Source of the DNA: Cycas panzhihuaensis
Lineage: Eukaryota; Cycadophyta
Length of the DNA stretch: 64,000 bases
NCBI GenBank assembly: GCA_023213395.1
Contig: CM041465.1
Coordinates: 100,571,741 to 100,635,740 of the forward strand
Direction of reading: 5' to 3'
Shown: piece after piece, positions 1 through 14,828 of the stretch
How positions within the stretch are numbered: position 1 is the first letter of the stretch
Layout: each line of letters opens with the position of its first letter
Notes under the pieces: model-generated
Told to the model about the DNA's origin: nothing
Seen by the model: the letters and a program-made list of their open reading frames with translations, nothing else
Databases searched by the model: none
Program-made: the position numbers and the translations under genes

Positions 1-770
<770 letters not shown>

Positions 771-1954
771 TAGTATCATAATATACATGCAGGGTAAACA
801 ACAAGCTTCTCAAGGTTTCCCAAGAGATATGCAATAAACTACACTTCCCAAGGTGAGTTCTACTTACATCTTGCATGTTTCTTAGTTTCTTTACCTTTCC
901 TTTTTGTTTGTATAGTATTACTAGTTCAATTTGGGGTAGGTAAGTGGAGCCTCCTCCATGCTACAACCCTTTTACAACAAAGGCATTTTCAACCAAGGCA
1001 AAGGGAGATCAAGGAGGATTCAGGGAAGAGTCATCGCTAGCCATCATGGATTAGGTGTGTGTCCCAAAAACCTTATTTGGCTTGTAGTTGTTTCACTCTC
1101 TATTAATACTCTTACCTTTAACTTCCCTATTGTAACAAACGTTTCCACCTTTTTTGGGTTTGCTTCTATTGGTTGAATCTCAATCAAAAGAAAAGGGTAA
1201 AGATTTTTAGTGGAAATCTCTCATTACATGTGAGAAAGAGGGATATTTTTAAAGGAAAAAATACTTTTCTTTATTTATTCTTTCCATATAAAGCATATTG
1301 GGGAACATTTTGATTACATGTAGGAAAAGAGGCACCTACCCTTTATCTTCTTTGGTCTATCTTACATTTGCATTGATGTCCCTTCTCTTTAATTAGCATA
1401 TGGTTCTTTTTCTCCTTTAGGACAAGAGGGAAAATAAAGTGCAATAAGAGTGGGGTTTAATATATTTTGCACATTGTTTATTTATTACATTCCTTTATTG
1501 TTTCCTTTAACACACATGTAAATAAACCTCATTGATAAGAAAACCCTAAGTAAAACATACCATCAGATCAGAACCTAAAGATCAAATAAGGAAACAAATT
1601 AATACCCATTCCTTGTTGCTCACTAGCCTTTGCTACCATACTCTCACCCTAATAGGGGGCCTTTTCCCTCTTCTTCCAAAGAGGATAGGAGAAACCCTAG
1701 CTTGGGTGACTTAGTAATCTAAGAGGGCCAAGCCACTTATAACCCACAAATCTATATACCAACCAAATCTAAAGACTTTAGAGGCAAAGAAGGGAATGCA
1801 TGCTATGAGAGTCCTAAATCTGCACCCAAGTGATGCATGACTTTCCTTTGAGGGTAAACAAAATTCACATTGCATCTCTTTAGGTTTCTGCACCCTAAGT
1901 ATATCATTTATAGGTGCATAGTTACTTCTTGTTACCCCTATAGGCACACTTCCA
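771..1954 (+). repeat. Tat (Ty3/gypsy) LTR, 3' portion, copy A
   Basis: Non-coding sequence matching 21,438-22,621, the end of the 5' LTR of element B, and more distantly 59,035-60,243. The LTR end is placed at TTCCA because the 3' LTR of element B ends at the same motif (60,243) just before its target duplication. The 5' portion of this LTR lies in or beyond the TA array and is not in the window. Short ORFs here are not conserved between copies. Confidence 0.85.
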
Positions 1955-1955
1955 C

Positions 1956-1974
1956 TAGCAACTATACTAGAAAC
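1956..1974 (+). other. Degenerate Tat primer binding site
   Basis: TAGCAACTATACTAGAAAC lies one base after the LTR end. It reads as a decayed TGGCGAC-type site of Tat elements; element E keeps an intact start, TGGCGACC, at the same place. The changes are all G-to-A, as expected from cytosine deamination. Confidence 0.6.
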
Positions 1975-2119
1975 TCATTAGTAAGGACACCCTTAGGTTT
2001 CCTTTGGTTACCTTGTGCTACCCCCTTCTTTCCTCGTAGGGTCTTATTCGGGTGTTATATTATTCTACAACTCTTCTTTTGGAGTCATCCTCTTACTTCT
2101 AGGGTTCTTAGGTGGAGAT

Positions 2120-4157
2120 ATGAATGTGATGTTTCTCCTATCACCTACATGGTCTTCCTCCTTCATAAGTAGATCTATCTTACTCCCTTATAACTACATA
2201 TGACCAAGAGTCTCCAATGGAGGATTGTCCTTCTGATTGGGCTATTGACCCTTGTGTTCTAGATTGGCCTCACTCTGAGGGGCCTTCATCCCATTATGGT
2301 CCCACCCAAGTTGGTGAGGTTCCTACCTACTACCACACTAAATTAGTTGAAGGTGGCCAAAACCCTCAAATGATTCGTATGCATGTCATAGGAAGCTATC
2401 AACCTAGGGATCTTACTGCATGTTCTAAGAGGTCCCTCTCAACCTTCTCATCCTACTCTAGTAAGTAAGGTAAGGTTTCCACCCCTTATGATCATGCATA
2501 TGCCTCTTATAGGGATGTAGTTGAAGCCTTATAGGAGTGCTTCAAGGTTGCAACCATGCAACTACTCTTTAAGTAGTTGCATAAGTTCCTTCAAACCTTA
2601 TCTCCTTCATCTTCCATCCTCCACCATTCTTCATCTCTCTATTCTACTTCCTCTACCTTACATGAAGTGGCTCTAGTAGGGCATGCTTCTACATGCAGCC
2701 TTCCTAGCCAACCAACTACCCTCCAGGAGGGGTAAGTATGCCTTCACTTTTAACAAACATGCCTCAACCTATTACCACACCTACCCCTTCTAATCCCTTG
2801 ATTGTACCCTTTTTCATAAGCCATGTAGGACATGTGGGAACGACTTTTGTTCACCCACAACCACAACCTATAGGCCCTTTACTTTTCATCTCTCAAGGAT
2901 ACACATCTCAACCTTAGGGGCATGGGGAATATAACCCCCTTCCTACATATAGGGTTGATCCCCTTCATCCTTATAAGGTTTCCCCACCCCTTGGGGGTCC
3001 ATATGGGCAAAATCCCATTCCCCATCCTACCTCCTATCAACCTTGTTCCATGCATCAAATAGGTACTTCCTCACATGCTTTCCCTTCTACTCTTATTGGA
3101 GTGTACCCTCGACCTTTATAGCCCCATGTGGCTCATGCTTGAGGTATGACGAGACCCTCTCTCTTACCCATTATTTGATGAACCCCCATATAGGGACCAC
3201 TTACTCATATCCCCCAGGAGGGATATCTTACTCCCCTACCTCCTATAACCTTTATCAATAATGGTAATACCATTATGATTCCACCTCTTACTTGCCACAT
3301 ATAGGAGGTGGGTTTCATATTTAACATTCCCCCATTCTCATTTTGACCCATTAGCTTAACCAAGGACCCATCCCTTTGTTGACTATCGATTAACTCCTTT
3401 ATCCATCAAGGTAATAAGGACCAACTTACCACCTCACCCCCTCGAGGTTCCTAAGTTTGATGGTGCCTCTTCTCATGACCCAATGAAGCATGTTAGAGAT
3501 TTTTCTATGGCATGCACAGATTATTAGGCTTATGATCATATTTTAATAAAGCTTTTTCCTCGATCCCTCTAGGGAGATGCCCTCAAATGGTTGTACCATC
3601 TCCTTGCCCATTCCATTTACACTTTTCAACAACTAGTTGATGAATTTGTCAACTAATTTGATGTAGTTTGACCCTTTAAGAGCTAGGTCAAAGCCCTCCT
3701 ATTGGTTAAACAAGGTCATGAGGAGTTTGATCGTGACTTTATGAGGCGATTCCATGACCCCCTCCACTCATCCAAGGCAACTTTGCCTGAAGAGTTGAAC
3801 AGGGACATATTTATTAATGTCCTATACCCCAAGGTATACATGGATGTCCTTAAGATGGGAGCGACGATGTGTGATTCCACCATAGGTAAATGCTTAGTAC
3901 TAGAGGCTAATAAGATCCAAGGTAGTATCAAGAAGCTCTTAAGGCAATCATAACATTACAAGGTAGCGCCTCAACCAGTGACTAAAATGGTCAGTAGTAA
4001 CTTCCAAGGCCTCTTATCAATATGACTAAAAGGACCTTGGATCCTCTTATCTTTGTTGCGCATTCCTTTGAATGCATACTTAGGGATTTGAAGCTATAAC
4101 CTACCTAAACTTCATTGGAATTACACTGACCTATGCCCCAAACATCCTAGACTTTGT
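2120..4157 (+). pseudogene. Tat gag remnant (copy A)
   Basis: Capsid polyprotein remnant of a Ty3/gypsy Tat-type element. The start near 2,120 is chosen by alignment with the gag start of element E. The N-terminal segment has the motif MEDCPSDWA (2,217 onwards), matching MEGYPSDWA in element E. A Pro-rich linker follows, then the retrotransposon gag core at about 3,430-3,950 (VPKFDG, GDALKWLYHL, RRFHDPLHSSKATLPEEL, MGATMCDS). Stops, mostly TAG and TGA, and frameshifts break the frame. A copia is inserted at 4,163, which removes the zinc-knuckle end from this copy. A second copy lies at 22,787-24,821. Inactive. Confidence 0.88.
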
Positions 4158-4162
4158 CACCT

Positions 4163-4806
4163 TGTTGGATATTATGACAACAATCGTTTAAGGCTAAAAT
4201 TTTGGCATGTTTTTGGTGCAGTTTCCCCCCTTAATATTTCTCAGGGGATTCCAAGGGGAGTGGGAGCCCCCCTTGGCCGAGGGGTGCGAGGGTGTAGAAT
4301 GCCCCCCACTAAGAGGGGGTTCGAGGGCAATAGCTCTCGACCTAAAAAATTATCCCTATAAACCATATTAAAATGTAAAAAGAATTAGGGTTATTCGATA
4401 CAAATACCCTAGATTCTATGGTTGAGATTCATGCCTTGGATGTCCCTCTCATGTAGCCCATTTTAGGGCTTTTCTTATTATGTTGTATGTAATGTAACGT
4501 ACTATGATGAGGGCGGCGATTGGTTATTATTCCTGAGAGCACTATGCTACTGAGATGTACTATTTCTCCATTCTAAAGTAATAAAGATCGATACCTTTCC
4601 TATGTGGATGTTTCCCTAACACACTACTAGGGTTTTACCACATTATATCAAGTGCATATGTGATGTTTAGCTTGTATTTTGATGTTATTGTATTATCTCC
4701 GATTTTAGAACTTGCATGTTAAATCTTAGTGTCGATTCCTGTAACTAGTTGCAAAATAGTTTAGATCTTATGGCGATTTAAGGTTTGGGACCTTGTATTC
4801 TCAATA
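4163..4806 (+). repeat. Copia 5' LTR (copy A)
   Basis: A 644-bp LTR from TGTTGGATATT to TTCTCAATA (terminal CA decayed to TA). It holds a G/C-rich island with C6/G5 runs at about 4,240-4,330, a TATA box (TATAAA, 4,357-4,362) and an AATAAA signal at 4,580-4,585. Homologous LTRs lie at 24,827, 28,716 (inverted), 33,369 (inverted, split), 44,451, 47,247 and 51,914. Confidence 0.93.
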
Positions 4807-4808
4807 AG

Positions 4809-4823
4809 TGGTATCAGAGCCAC
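4809..4823 (+). other. Copia primer binding site (tRNA-iMet)
   Basis: TGGTATCAGAGCCAC, two bases after the LTR. This is the classic plant copia site complementary to the 3' end of initiator methionine tRNA. Confidence 0.92.
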
Positions 4824-4878
4824 TTTTTGTTTTGCACTGAGTCTGTGAAGGTTTTGGTGTCGGCTTTTCTATACCAAA

Positions 4879-7800
4879 ATCGTAAAACTAGCAGGTGCAA
4901 AGTTTGAGGTGGAGAAATTCAATGGCAAGAATAACTTCGAGTTGTAGAAGCTAAAAGTGCATGATATTCTTATACAATAGGGTTTGTGCAAAGCCCTTAC
5001 AGGTAAATCGAAGAAACCTATAGGGATGGATGATGATGATTAGGATGACTTAGACAAAAAGGTACTTAGCACAATACGATTGTGCTTGGCAGATGAAGTC
5101 TTGTTTAATATTACAGGGGAAGAGACAGCAACATGATTATGGACCCCGTTGGAAGGCTCAGATATGACCAAATCGAATGTAATCGAATCTACCTAAAGAG
5201 GCAACTGTACTCGTTATGAATGAAGGAACATACAAAATTTGCTGACCATTTAAATAATTTTAATACTCTTATTTGTCAGTTGACTAGTATCGATGTTAAA
5301 ATTGAGGATGAGGACAAGGTTATTACCTTGTTATGCTCATTACCTAAATCTTGGGATAATATTATCACCTCAATTAGTTTTAACACTATAGATGTATTGG
5401 ATTATGATTTTATTGTGAGTGCTTTACTAATGGAAGAAGTGCGAAGGAAATCTAGTTTTGAAACCTCCATAACAGAAGCCATGACAGTAAGGGATAGAAT
5501 GTTTGAGAGAGGACAAAACTCCAGGGATACATCGAGGTCCAAGTCAAAGAGCAGAAAGAGTAAGCTTAGGTGTTGGCATTATAATAAGACCAGTCCCCTC
5601 AAGAAGGATTGTTCCAAAAGGAAGGAGTTTTAGAAAAAGGAAGATCCTGCCAAGGAGGCGAATCAGGTGGAGTCAAATCAAGGTATGGATGATGATGTCT
5701 TGGTCGCTTATAATGTTTCTCATTATCACCATGACTAGTTATTAGATTTAGGTGCTTTGCACCACATGTATCCACAAAAAAGTTATTTTTCATCATACCA
5801 ACCTCTTGATGGTGGTGATTTGCTTATGGGAAATAAAGTTTCTTGTAAGACAGTGGGTATTGGTAGCATCAAAATTAAGATGTTTGATGGGTTAGTCATA
5901 ACATTAATTCAGGTTATACATGTACCTAATTTGAAAATGAATCTGATTTCCTTGGGTGAATTAGATTCATGTGGTTTTAAGCATACTGGTCACGACGGAG
6001 TCCTAAAGGTGTCAAAGGGCACCTTGGTTGTTATGAAAGCCTTAAAGAAAGGAAATCTTTACATTTAGTGGGAAGTATAGATGTCATCCAAGCAGCTACA
6101 ACATTAAAGACTACAGAAGATCCAGCTTAGTTATGACATTAGAGACTTGGGCACATGAGTGAGAGAGGACTCAAGGTGCTAATAAACCATAAGTTACTTC
6201 CTAACTTACGGCTTTCAGATTTGGCTTTCTGTAAATATTATAATTTTTGAAAGCAGTGTAGATTCAAGTTTAAAGTAGGGAGTCACACTAGTAAAGGCAT
6301 TCTGGATTATATACAATCAGATATATGGGGACCAACCCCTAAAATATCTTATGGAGGATCATTGTATTATGTCACATTTATAGATGATTACACCAGGAAG
6401 GTATGGGTCTATTTTTTGAAAAGGAAATCTGAAGTTTTTAGTGTGTTTAAGTAGTTCAAGGCTCTAGTTGAGAACAATACTGGTAAGACAATCAAATGTT
6501 TAAGAACTGACAATGGAGGTGAGTTCAACTCCTTGGAGTTTGAGAACTATTGCAGAGAAGCTGGGATCGAAAGACACAAGACCACTAGCTATACTCCATA
6601 GCAAAATGGTATTGTTGAGCACATGAATAGGACACTCTTGGAAAGAGTAAGAAGCATGCTAAGTAATGCAGGAGTGGAGCAGGGCTTGTGGGAAGAAGCT
6701 GTTCAAACAACTTACTATCTAGTAAGCAGGTCACCATTACTTGCAATAGATTACAAGATTCCTGAAGAGGTATGGACTGGACATCCATGTGATTATTCAA
6801 ATTTAAAAGTTTTTGGTTGCGATGCTTATGCTTGGACTGACAAAAATAAACATTCAAAGTTAGACCCAAAATCCAAGAGATATATCTTTATTGGTTATGG
6901 TGATAAGGATGGTGTGAAGGGATCTAGGTTGTGGGATCCTACTGCCCATAAAATCACCATTAACAGAGATGTTGTATTTGATGAATCTCCCCTTCTAAAA
7001 TCAGACAATAGAGAAGTTAAAATGAAACAAGAGTAGAAAGATAAACATCAACAGGTCAAGTTTGAAACCCATCCATCTTTGGAATCAGAAGAGCATGAAG
7101 ATCTTTCTAAAGATGAATCTACAATAGATTTATAAGAGTATGTGGACACTCTGCTAACAGTTAGAAGATCTACATGATTTAGTCATCCACCTGACAGGTA
7201 CAACCCATCTACTTCTATTATTTTGGTTTCTAATGATGGTGAGCCTACATGTTATCAAGAAGTAGTAGATGATATCCATAGTGAAAAATGGAAGAGCGTT
7301 ATGCAAGAAGATATAGATGCATTGAAGAAAAATAATTCATGGGACTTGGTAGAACTTCTACATGGTAGGAAGTCTGTTGGTTGCAGGTGGGTTTTTAAGA
7401 TGAAAATAGATGTTGATAGAAAGGTTGACAAATACAGGGTAAGATTGGTGGATAAAGGCTATGTACAGAAAGTAGGTATTGACTTTCATAAGATCTTTTC
7501 CCCAGTTGTCAAACTTGTTTCAATTCGAGTGTTGTTAGCATTAGTAGCTTCTCTTGATGTAGAGCTAGAGCAGTTAGATGTAAAAATAGCTTTTCTACAT
7601 GGAGATTTAGATGAGGAGATCTATATGGATCAACCAGAAGGTTTTGTACAGGATGGTAGGAAAAGACTTGTTTGCAGGCTCAGGAAATCATTGTATGGCC
7701 TAAAGCAATCATCTAGGCAGTGGTACAAGAAGTTTGATGCCTTCATGGAGAGCCAAAATTTCAAAAGAAGTTAATATGATCATTGTGTTTACTTTAAATT

Positions 7801-8055
7801 TATGGACAATGGCTTATTCATTATCTTGGTACTATATGTTGATGACATGCTAGTTGCAAGCAAGAGCATGGAAGAAATCAATAAGCTAAAGACTCAATTG
7901 GCTAGGACTTTTGATATGAAGGATCTAGGAGTTGCAAAACAAATCTTAGGCATGGAAATATACATAGATAGGAAAAATGGTAAGCTATGGTTATCACAGC
8001 AGAAATATGTGGAGAAAGTGCTAATCAGGTTTGGTATGGCAAATGTGAAACCAGT
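4879..8055 (+). pseudogene. Copia gag-pol remnant (copy A)
   Basis: Polyprotein remnant, domains in order. Gag begins at 4,879, where the expected ATG has become ATC (compare ATG at 25,543). The zinc knuckle at about 5,571-5,612 has its second Cys changed to Tyr and its His changed to Pro. Protease LLD-LG is near 5,742. Integrase core follows, with IDDYTRK near 6,380, RTDNGGEF near 6,505 and GIVE-type Glu near 6,613. Then the integrase tail (FGCDAYAW, FIGYGDKDG, 6,780-6,990) and RT (WVFKMK near 7,390; YVDDM near 7,836). Many stops are TAG at former Trp (ELW to EL-stop) or Gln codons. The RT end runs into the inverted LTR at 8,056. Inactive. Confidence 0.92.
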
Positions 8056-8394
8056 TGTTGAGAATACAAGGTCCCAAACCTTTTAACTGCAACCAAGATC
8101 TATTGCATTCTTACAACTAGTTATAGAAATTGAAACTTAAAATTACATGCAAGTTCTAAAATCAGAGATTATATAATAACATGAAAATGAAAGCCAAACA
8201 TCACATATACGCCCGATATAATGTGCTAAAACCCTAGCAGTGTGATAGGGAAACATCCACATAGGAAAGGTATCGATCTTTATTACTGTAGAATGGAGAA
8301 ACAGTACATCTCAGTTATAGAGTGCTCTTAGGAACAACTAGTCGCTGCCCTCTTCATAGTACATTACATTACATACAACATAATAAGAAAAGCC
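8056..8394 (-). repeat. Inverted copia LTR fragment
   Basis: Reverse complement of the 3' half of the copia LTR, starting TGTTGAGAATAC right after CCAGT (8,051-8,055). It matches 28,716-29,053, where the full inverted LTR continues. Here it stops at AAGAAAAGCC and Tat sequence begins, so this is a rearrangement breakpoint and not a natural element end. Confidence 0.92.
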
Positions 8395-9778
8395 TCAACC
8401 TATCATGAAGGGGAAACCCTTCTCTATCATCAATAGGCTTCATATTGTGGCTACAGGGATGTTCATGATGGACATCTTGAGAAGTTGTCTAAAGCAACGT
8501 GCTCTCCTCCTACAGACTTTGAGGTTAGTTAATGCTTCTATTCATGCCTTGGGTGTTGCTCCAAGTTAGGAACTTATCATTTTATTTGACCTTAAAGATC
8601 TCCCTCCCACCGATGAAAGGGAATGTCAATGGCACTACCCTTTCACCATATCCATAGACATACCTAAATGTACTCTTCAAAGGACTATTATATATAATAG
8701 TTATTTTGTCAATACTATGCCCTTGTGGATCATGCAAGAGTTTGGCATAAAGGCCCTTGAGCCTATCCCTTAGCATTGTTAAGGCTATGATGGTAGCAAG
8801 AAAATTCCCTTGGAATCTATTTCTATTCCTCTTACTCTTAAGGACAATACCATCCTCACTAACATCATAGTCCTTGACATAGATATAGACTACAATCTCT
8901 TGTCAAGACATCCATAGCTTAATCAGATGGGAGTTGTGCATTTATCCCATTAGAGGCAACTCGAATTTGTCCATGAAAGGCGAATGAAGGTTGTTTCTTA
9001 GGAGCATCCTCTCAACAAATAGTCACACCAATCCTGTCAAGAAGTTCATGACCTGACAAAGGGTAATAAGGGCCCATCTGCCCATGTTTTTGCTTGCTCT
9101 ATAAACATCCCTAGCTCATCTTGCTTGGAAGAAGGCCCTTTCCCTTATTCATCCAACCTCATTCGTTTTGCCCCTATTAGTGTAGGGAGTTATGGGTACC
9201 TCACTATATTGAGCCATGATGAGTCTAATGGTAAGGATGAGGACCTCCCTCATCCCATATCCCTCTTAAACATGAGTAGAAGACACTCAATTTGTTTCAG
9301 GTCCCAATGTGAAGCCTCTTCCATTGAGGAGCCTAGTCCTCCTCTCAAGTCACATATCATTACTTCCATCTTGTGTGTGCCTTCCCATCTTAGTGCATCT
9401 TCCACCTCATCACCCTCTTCGAGAAATGAGGTGAGGGAACCTCCTATCATCTATCATAGGAGATCGCCCTCTGACTCTTCTGAAGAGTCTCTTGACTATA
9501 TTGAGTGATGGGTCAACTACTATGGTCCTGCTGCTCCTACTCCTTATTCTTAGTCTTCTCCAAGTGTAACTATATATGGGATATATTTCTTTGAGAATGG
9601 CAAGGCCTTACTAGAGTATCTAGTGGGCTCCATACCCAATCTCCCTCTTGGTCACCATAAACTTAGTTACCAGAACATTTTAGCCCTTAGGTCACCCTTA
9701 GTCAACCCAAGTCTACCTTCCTCTTCTTCACCCCTTCCTATTGACTAAGCCCTCTTTCACTTCAAGGAAGAGAATTCC
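8395..9778 (+). pseudogene. Tat gag-pol linker and degenerate protease (element A')
   Basis: The segment starts mid-element. GKP-type sequence (AAACCCTTCTCTATCATC) aligns with 45,660, 61,405 and, inverted, 38,345. The protease region is at about 8,640-8,960. The catalytic D-N-G-S-S seen in elements B and E is here Y-N-S-Y, so the catalytic Asp is lost. An acidic Ser-rich linker follows (9,125-9,508, SPSDSSEESLD), similar to the acidic linker of element E at 37,489-37,700. Stops and frameshifts are frequent. It is the proximal part of the only copy in the window that has RT and integrase. Confidence 0.75.
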
Positions 9779-11346
9779 ATGTGCATGGGGGTAACCAAGG
9801 ACATTATCCTTGCTCCCAACAAGGTTATTAAGGTAGGAGTGAAGTGCTTTCCTGAAGAAATAGAGGAATCCACCCTTCTATTTCAGGAGTTCTGTGACAT
9901 CTTTGCATGGGATTACACTGACATAAAGGGAATAGATCCTTTCATTATCACCCATAACCTTACTACTATTTCGATCACTCATCCTATGCAACAAAAGCAA
10001 TGCCCCCTTCATCCTAAACTTTTAGCTTCCATGAAGATGAAAGTCAAGAAACACTTGGACGCATGATTAATCACCTCCATTGACTATCCCAAGCGGGTCT
10101 CAAATATCGTTCCTATTGCTAAAAAGAATGAGATGATTAAGATATGCATTACTTTCCATGACATTAACAATGTGTCTCCCAAAGACGACTTTTCTCTACC
10201 TTTAATTGATCAAATCATTGATCAAACTATTGGATTCAAGGTCATGTCCTTGATGGATGGCTTCTCTAGGTATAACCAGATCCAGATTTCTCCCAAAGAC
10301 TATCCTAAAATGGCCTTCACCACTTATTAGGGCATCTTCGCTCACAAAGTAATGCCCTTTAGACTAAAAAATGTAGGCACCACTTACCAAAGGGTGATGC
10401 AGTTCATCTTCCATCACCTCATAAATAGAACCCTTGAGGTTTTCATGGATGACATGATGGGTCTTTCACATAAAAGAGCCCAACATCCTAGTAATTTGTA
10501 TGCCATCTTTACTAGGTGTTGCAAATATCATGTGATCTTATACCCTCTTAAATATGTATTTGCATAATAGCTGGTAAACTTCTCAGTTTCCTTGTTTTAA
10601 AATAAGGAATCTAGATTGATCCTGATAAAGTCAAGGCCATCCTTGACATGCCTCCTCCCAAGACTCAATGAAAAATCAAGTCATTCTTAGGTAGATTAGG
10701 TTTTCTTAGGTGTTTCTTGGAAAACTTCCCTATAAATGCTAAACCCCTCACAAAGTTATTAAAGAAGGGGGTTCCTTTTGTTTGGTTTCTAAAGGCCTAG
10801 GAAGCTTTCAAAGAGCTCAAAAGAGCCTTAGCTTCCACCCCAATCTTAGTGCTTCCCCTCTTCGATCGACCCTTTATCCTTTATACCTTGACTACTGATG
10901 AATCCTTAGGGGCTATGCTCACCCAAGATGATGACTTAGGAACCAGGAGGGCTATCTAATTTATTAGATGCACTTTAGTTACTATTAAGCTCAACTACTC
11001 CCTTGCTGAGAAGGAATGCCTCTCTTTGGTGTATACCATTAAGGAGTTTAGGCATTACTTACTTGGTAATACCACTCAAATGATTATTTAATTTGATCCC
11101 TTGAGATACCTCCTAACCTGATCTGACTTGATAGGTAGGACCGACAAGTGGGTCATCCTCCTTCAAGAATTTGATCTCCAAATCTTTAATAGAAAATTGA
11201 AGAAAGGGATGGTGGTTGACGTCACCATCCCTAACTCTTTGAATACTCCTATTGATGATTCTTTTCCAGATGAGCCTATCTTTTCCATTCAAGACTCGTC
11301 ACCCCATCCATTGACTAATAGTGAATGGTATGGGGATATTGTATGA
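9779..11346 (+). pseudogene. Tat reverse transcriptase and RNase H (element A')
   Basis: Ty3/gypsy RT remnant in three adjacent open stretches (9,779-10,066; 10,133-10,330; 10,352-10,567). The RT N-terminus has FAWDYTDIKGIDP. Motif A is MDGFSRYNQI, followed by QISPKDYPKMAFTTY. Motif B is MPFRLKNVGTTYQRVM. Motif C is FMDDM for the usual Y-x-D-D. The region after it reads GFLRCF and KPLTKLLKKG, and RNase H begins near 10,860 (FILYTLTTDESLGAML, SLAEKECLSLVYTIKEFRHYL). Several TAG and TAA stops interrupt it. No extra RNase H lies between this RNase H and integrase. Confidence 0.88.
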
Positions 11347-12460
11347 TACCTCATTGAATAGTAGTATCATCCTGATGATAGTGATAAGGTAAGGTCATGC
11401 ATTAGGGCCACTACTAGGTAGTACTTCCTCATGGAAGGGGTGTTGTACAAAAGATCCTTTGATGGGGTCCTCCTTCACTACATCAACCTTGATGAAGTAA
11501 GCCAGATACTTTACGATTGTCACAATGGCATTTGTGAAGGCCACTTTGGGGGTCAATCTATTGCCTAGAGGATCCTTCGCATGGGTTACTATTGGCTATC
11601 CCTCTTCAAAGATGCCCATGCCTATGCTTTGCGATACTATAGGTGTCAGGAGTATGCTAATATCATCTATTTACCTTCTAAGTCCCTAGACCCCATTATC
11701 TCTCCATGGTCTTTCTCCCAATAGAGATTAGACCTCATTGGGGCCATAACCCCTCCTTCTTTATTGTAGCACAAGTTTATCTTGACCGTGATAGAATATT
11801 TTATTAAATGGGCTAAAGTGGTCCCTTTGTCTTCCACTTCTGGTAAGACTATAACTATATTTATCTACTAAAACATTATCTGTTGATTCAAGGTCCCTGA
11901 TATCTTAATCATAGATAATGAAACTCCCTTTTGTAATAAGGAAATGGATGAGCTTTGTGGGAAGTTCAAGATATCCCATAAGACTTCCTCTCTTTATTAC
12001 CCTTAGGCCAATGGCCAAATTGAGTCCTTCAATAAGAATCTCATCAACATCATAAAGAAAACTGTCAATCCCAAAAAGATTGACACCTTCAAGTTCCCTC
12101 TATCTTGTGGGCATACTGCACTTCCATCTGCACTGCCACAAGGAAAACCCTATTTTCCCTCATATATGGAACCGAGGTAGTCCTCCCTTTGGAAGTTGAA
12201 ATTCCCTTCTTGCGTGTTTCCCTTCGAGGTCTTATCGATGAGGAATCCTATAATCAGGCCTACCTCCTTGACCTCGAAGCTTTAAACAATAGATATTTGA
12301 TCGCATATTAAGAAAATCTCACCTCTAAAGCTAGGGCATGCAGAATGTGTGACAAACATCTTTTCCCTTGCCCTTTGTATCCCCAGGATGATGTCCTTAA
12401 GCTAGAATATCTCTACGATCACTTATCCAAATTCTTGAAGAAGTTCTATGCTTGACCTTC
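11347..12460 (+). pseudogene. Tat integrase (element A')
   Basis: Integrase remnant. The zinc-binding region at about 11,510-11,660 has HNGICEGHFGG and RCQEYA (one Cys replaced by Tyr). The catalytic core has ILTVIEYFIKWAKVVPL (first Asp replaced by Glu), DILIIDNETPFCNKEM (second Asp kept) and ANGQIESFNKNL (Glu kept). The C-terminal part reads ISTITYPNS before the frame ends near 12,450. Stops replace several Gln and Trp codons. Inactive, but it proves that an autonomous Tat relative existed at this locus. Confidence 0.85.
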
Positions 12461-14400
<1,940 letters not shown>

Positions 14401-14401
14401 A

Positions 14402-14828
14402 GCTCACCACTAATGAGGTTAAACTATGGTGACCACCATGTTTGTTTCTTCATATTGTCCTTTGTACCACCCATGGCATGAAGCCCCTGCATGTTGATAT
14501 CCACTTGTACATGTTTTTTGTTATGTTATCTTACTTTCTGGTATGCCATCTTATTATGTTCATGATTGTTAGCATAATCCAACTTACATAGGTGTGATAG
14601 GGGTATCCCCCTCATCCACCCTCTCTTTCATTAGATTTTAGGGTGACACATAGGCAACCCCTATGCTACCCCTCTCTCCTCCGTGTCCACACGTTCTATT
14701 ATAACACTTGCCACTCCCTTGGATGACAACACTGCTATACTTTGATGCATGATACAAACCATTATGTTGATAGCATTTTCCATCATATCACGCTTTTGAG
14801 CAGTGAGGCTCTACTACCAAGGGGGTAG
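14402..14828 (+). other. 3' untranslated region and polypurine tract of Tat A'
   Basis: It begins with GAGGTTAAACTATGG, a motif also found at 52,678 and 57,050 after the extra RNase H. It ends with CCAAGGGGGTAG (14,817-14,828), the PPT directly before the LTR start TGTTTCCTAG. No coding content is evident. Confidence 0.75.

Larger units (their letters stand above)
4163..8055 (+). mobile_element. Ty1/copia element, truncated (copy A)
   Basis: Plus-strand copia with a complete 5' LTR, a tRNA-iMet primer site and gag-pol up to the RT end. It is inserted in Tat gag after CACCT (4,158-4,162). At 8,056 it is interrupted by an inverted copia LTR, and its RNase H and 3' LTR are missing from this copy; the sequence jumps to another Tat element at 8,395. 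It duplicates 24,827-28,715. The protein resembles plant TNT1/Tork-type Pol, though the lineage is inferred from wording of motifs only. Confidence 0.93.

Noticed and set aside
1711-2203. Pairs of 60-107 codon ORFs repeated at 22,378-22,870
   Set aside because: Repetition comes from the segmental duplication; the frames lie in LTR end and leader sequence and are not kept in the 60 kb LTR copy.
4163-4806. CRISPR-like or tandem direct repeats among the 640-bp copies
   Set aside because: They are copia LTRs with primer sites, TATA boxes and target duplications; no short spaced repeats exist.
8056-8394. Possible MITE or hairpin element between copia and Tat
   Set aside because: It is the reverse complement of the copia LTR, explained by the nested minus-strand copia seen complete at 28,716-43,652.
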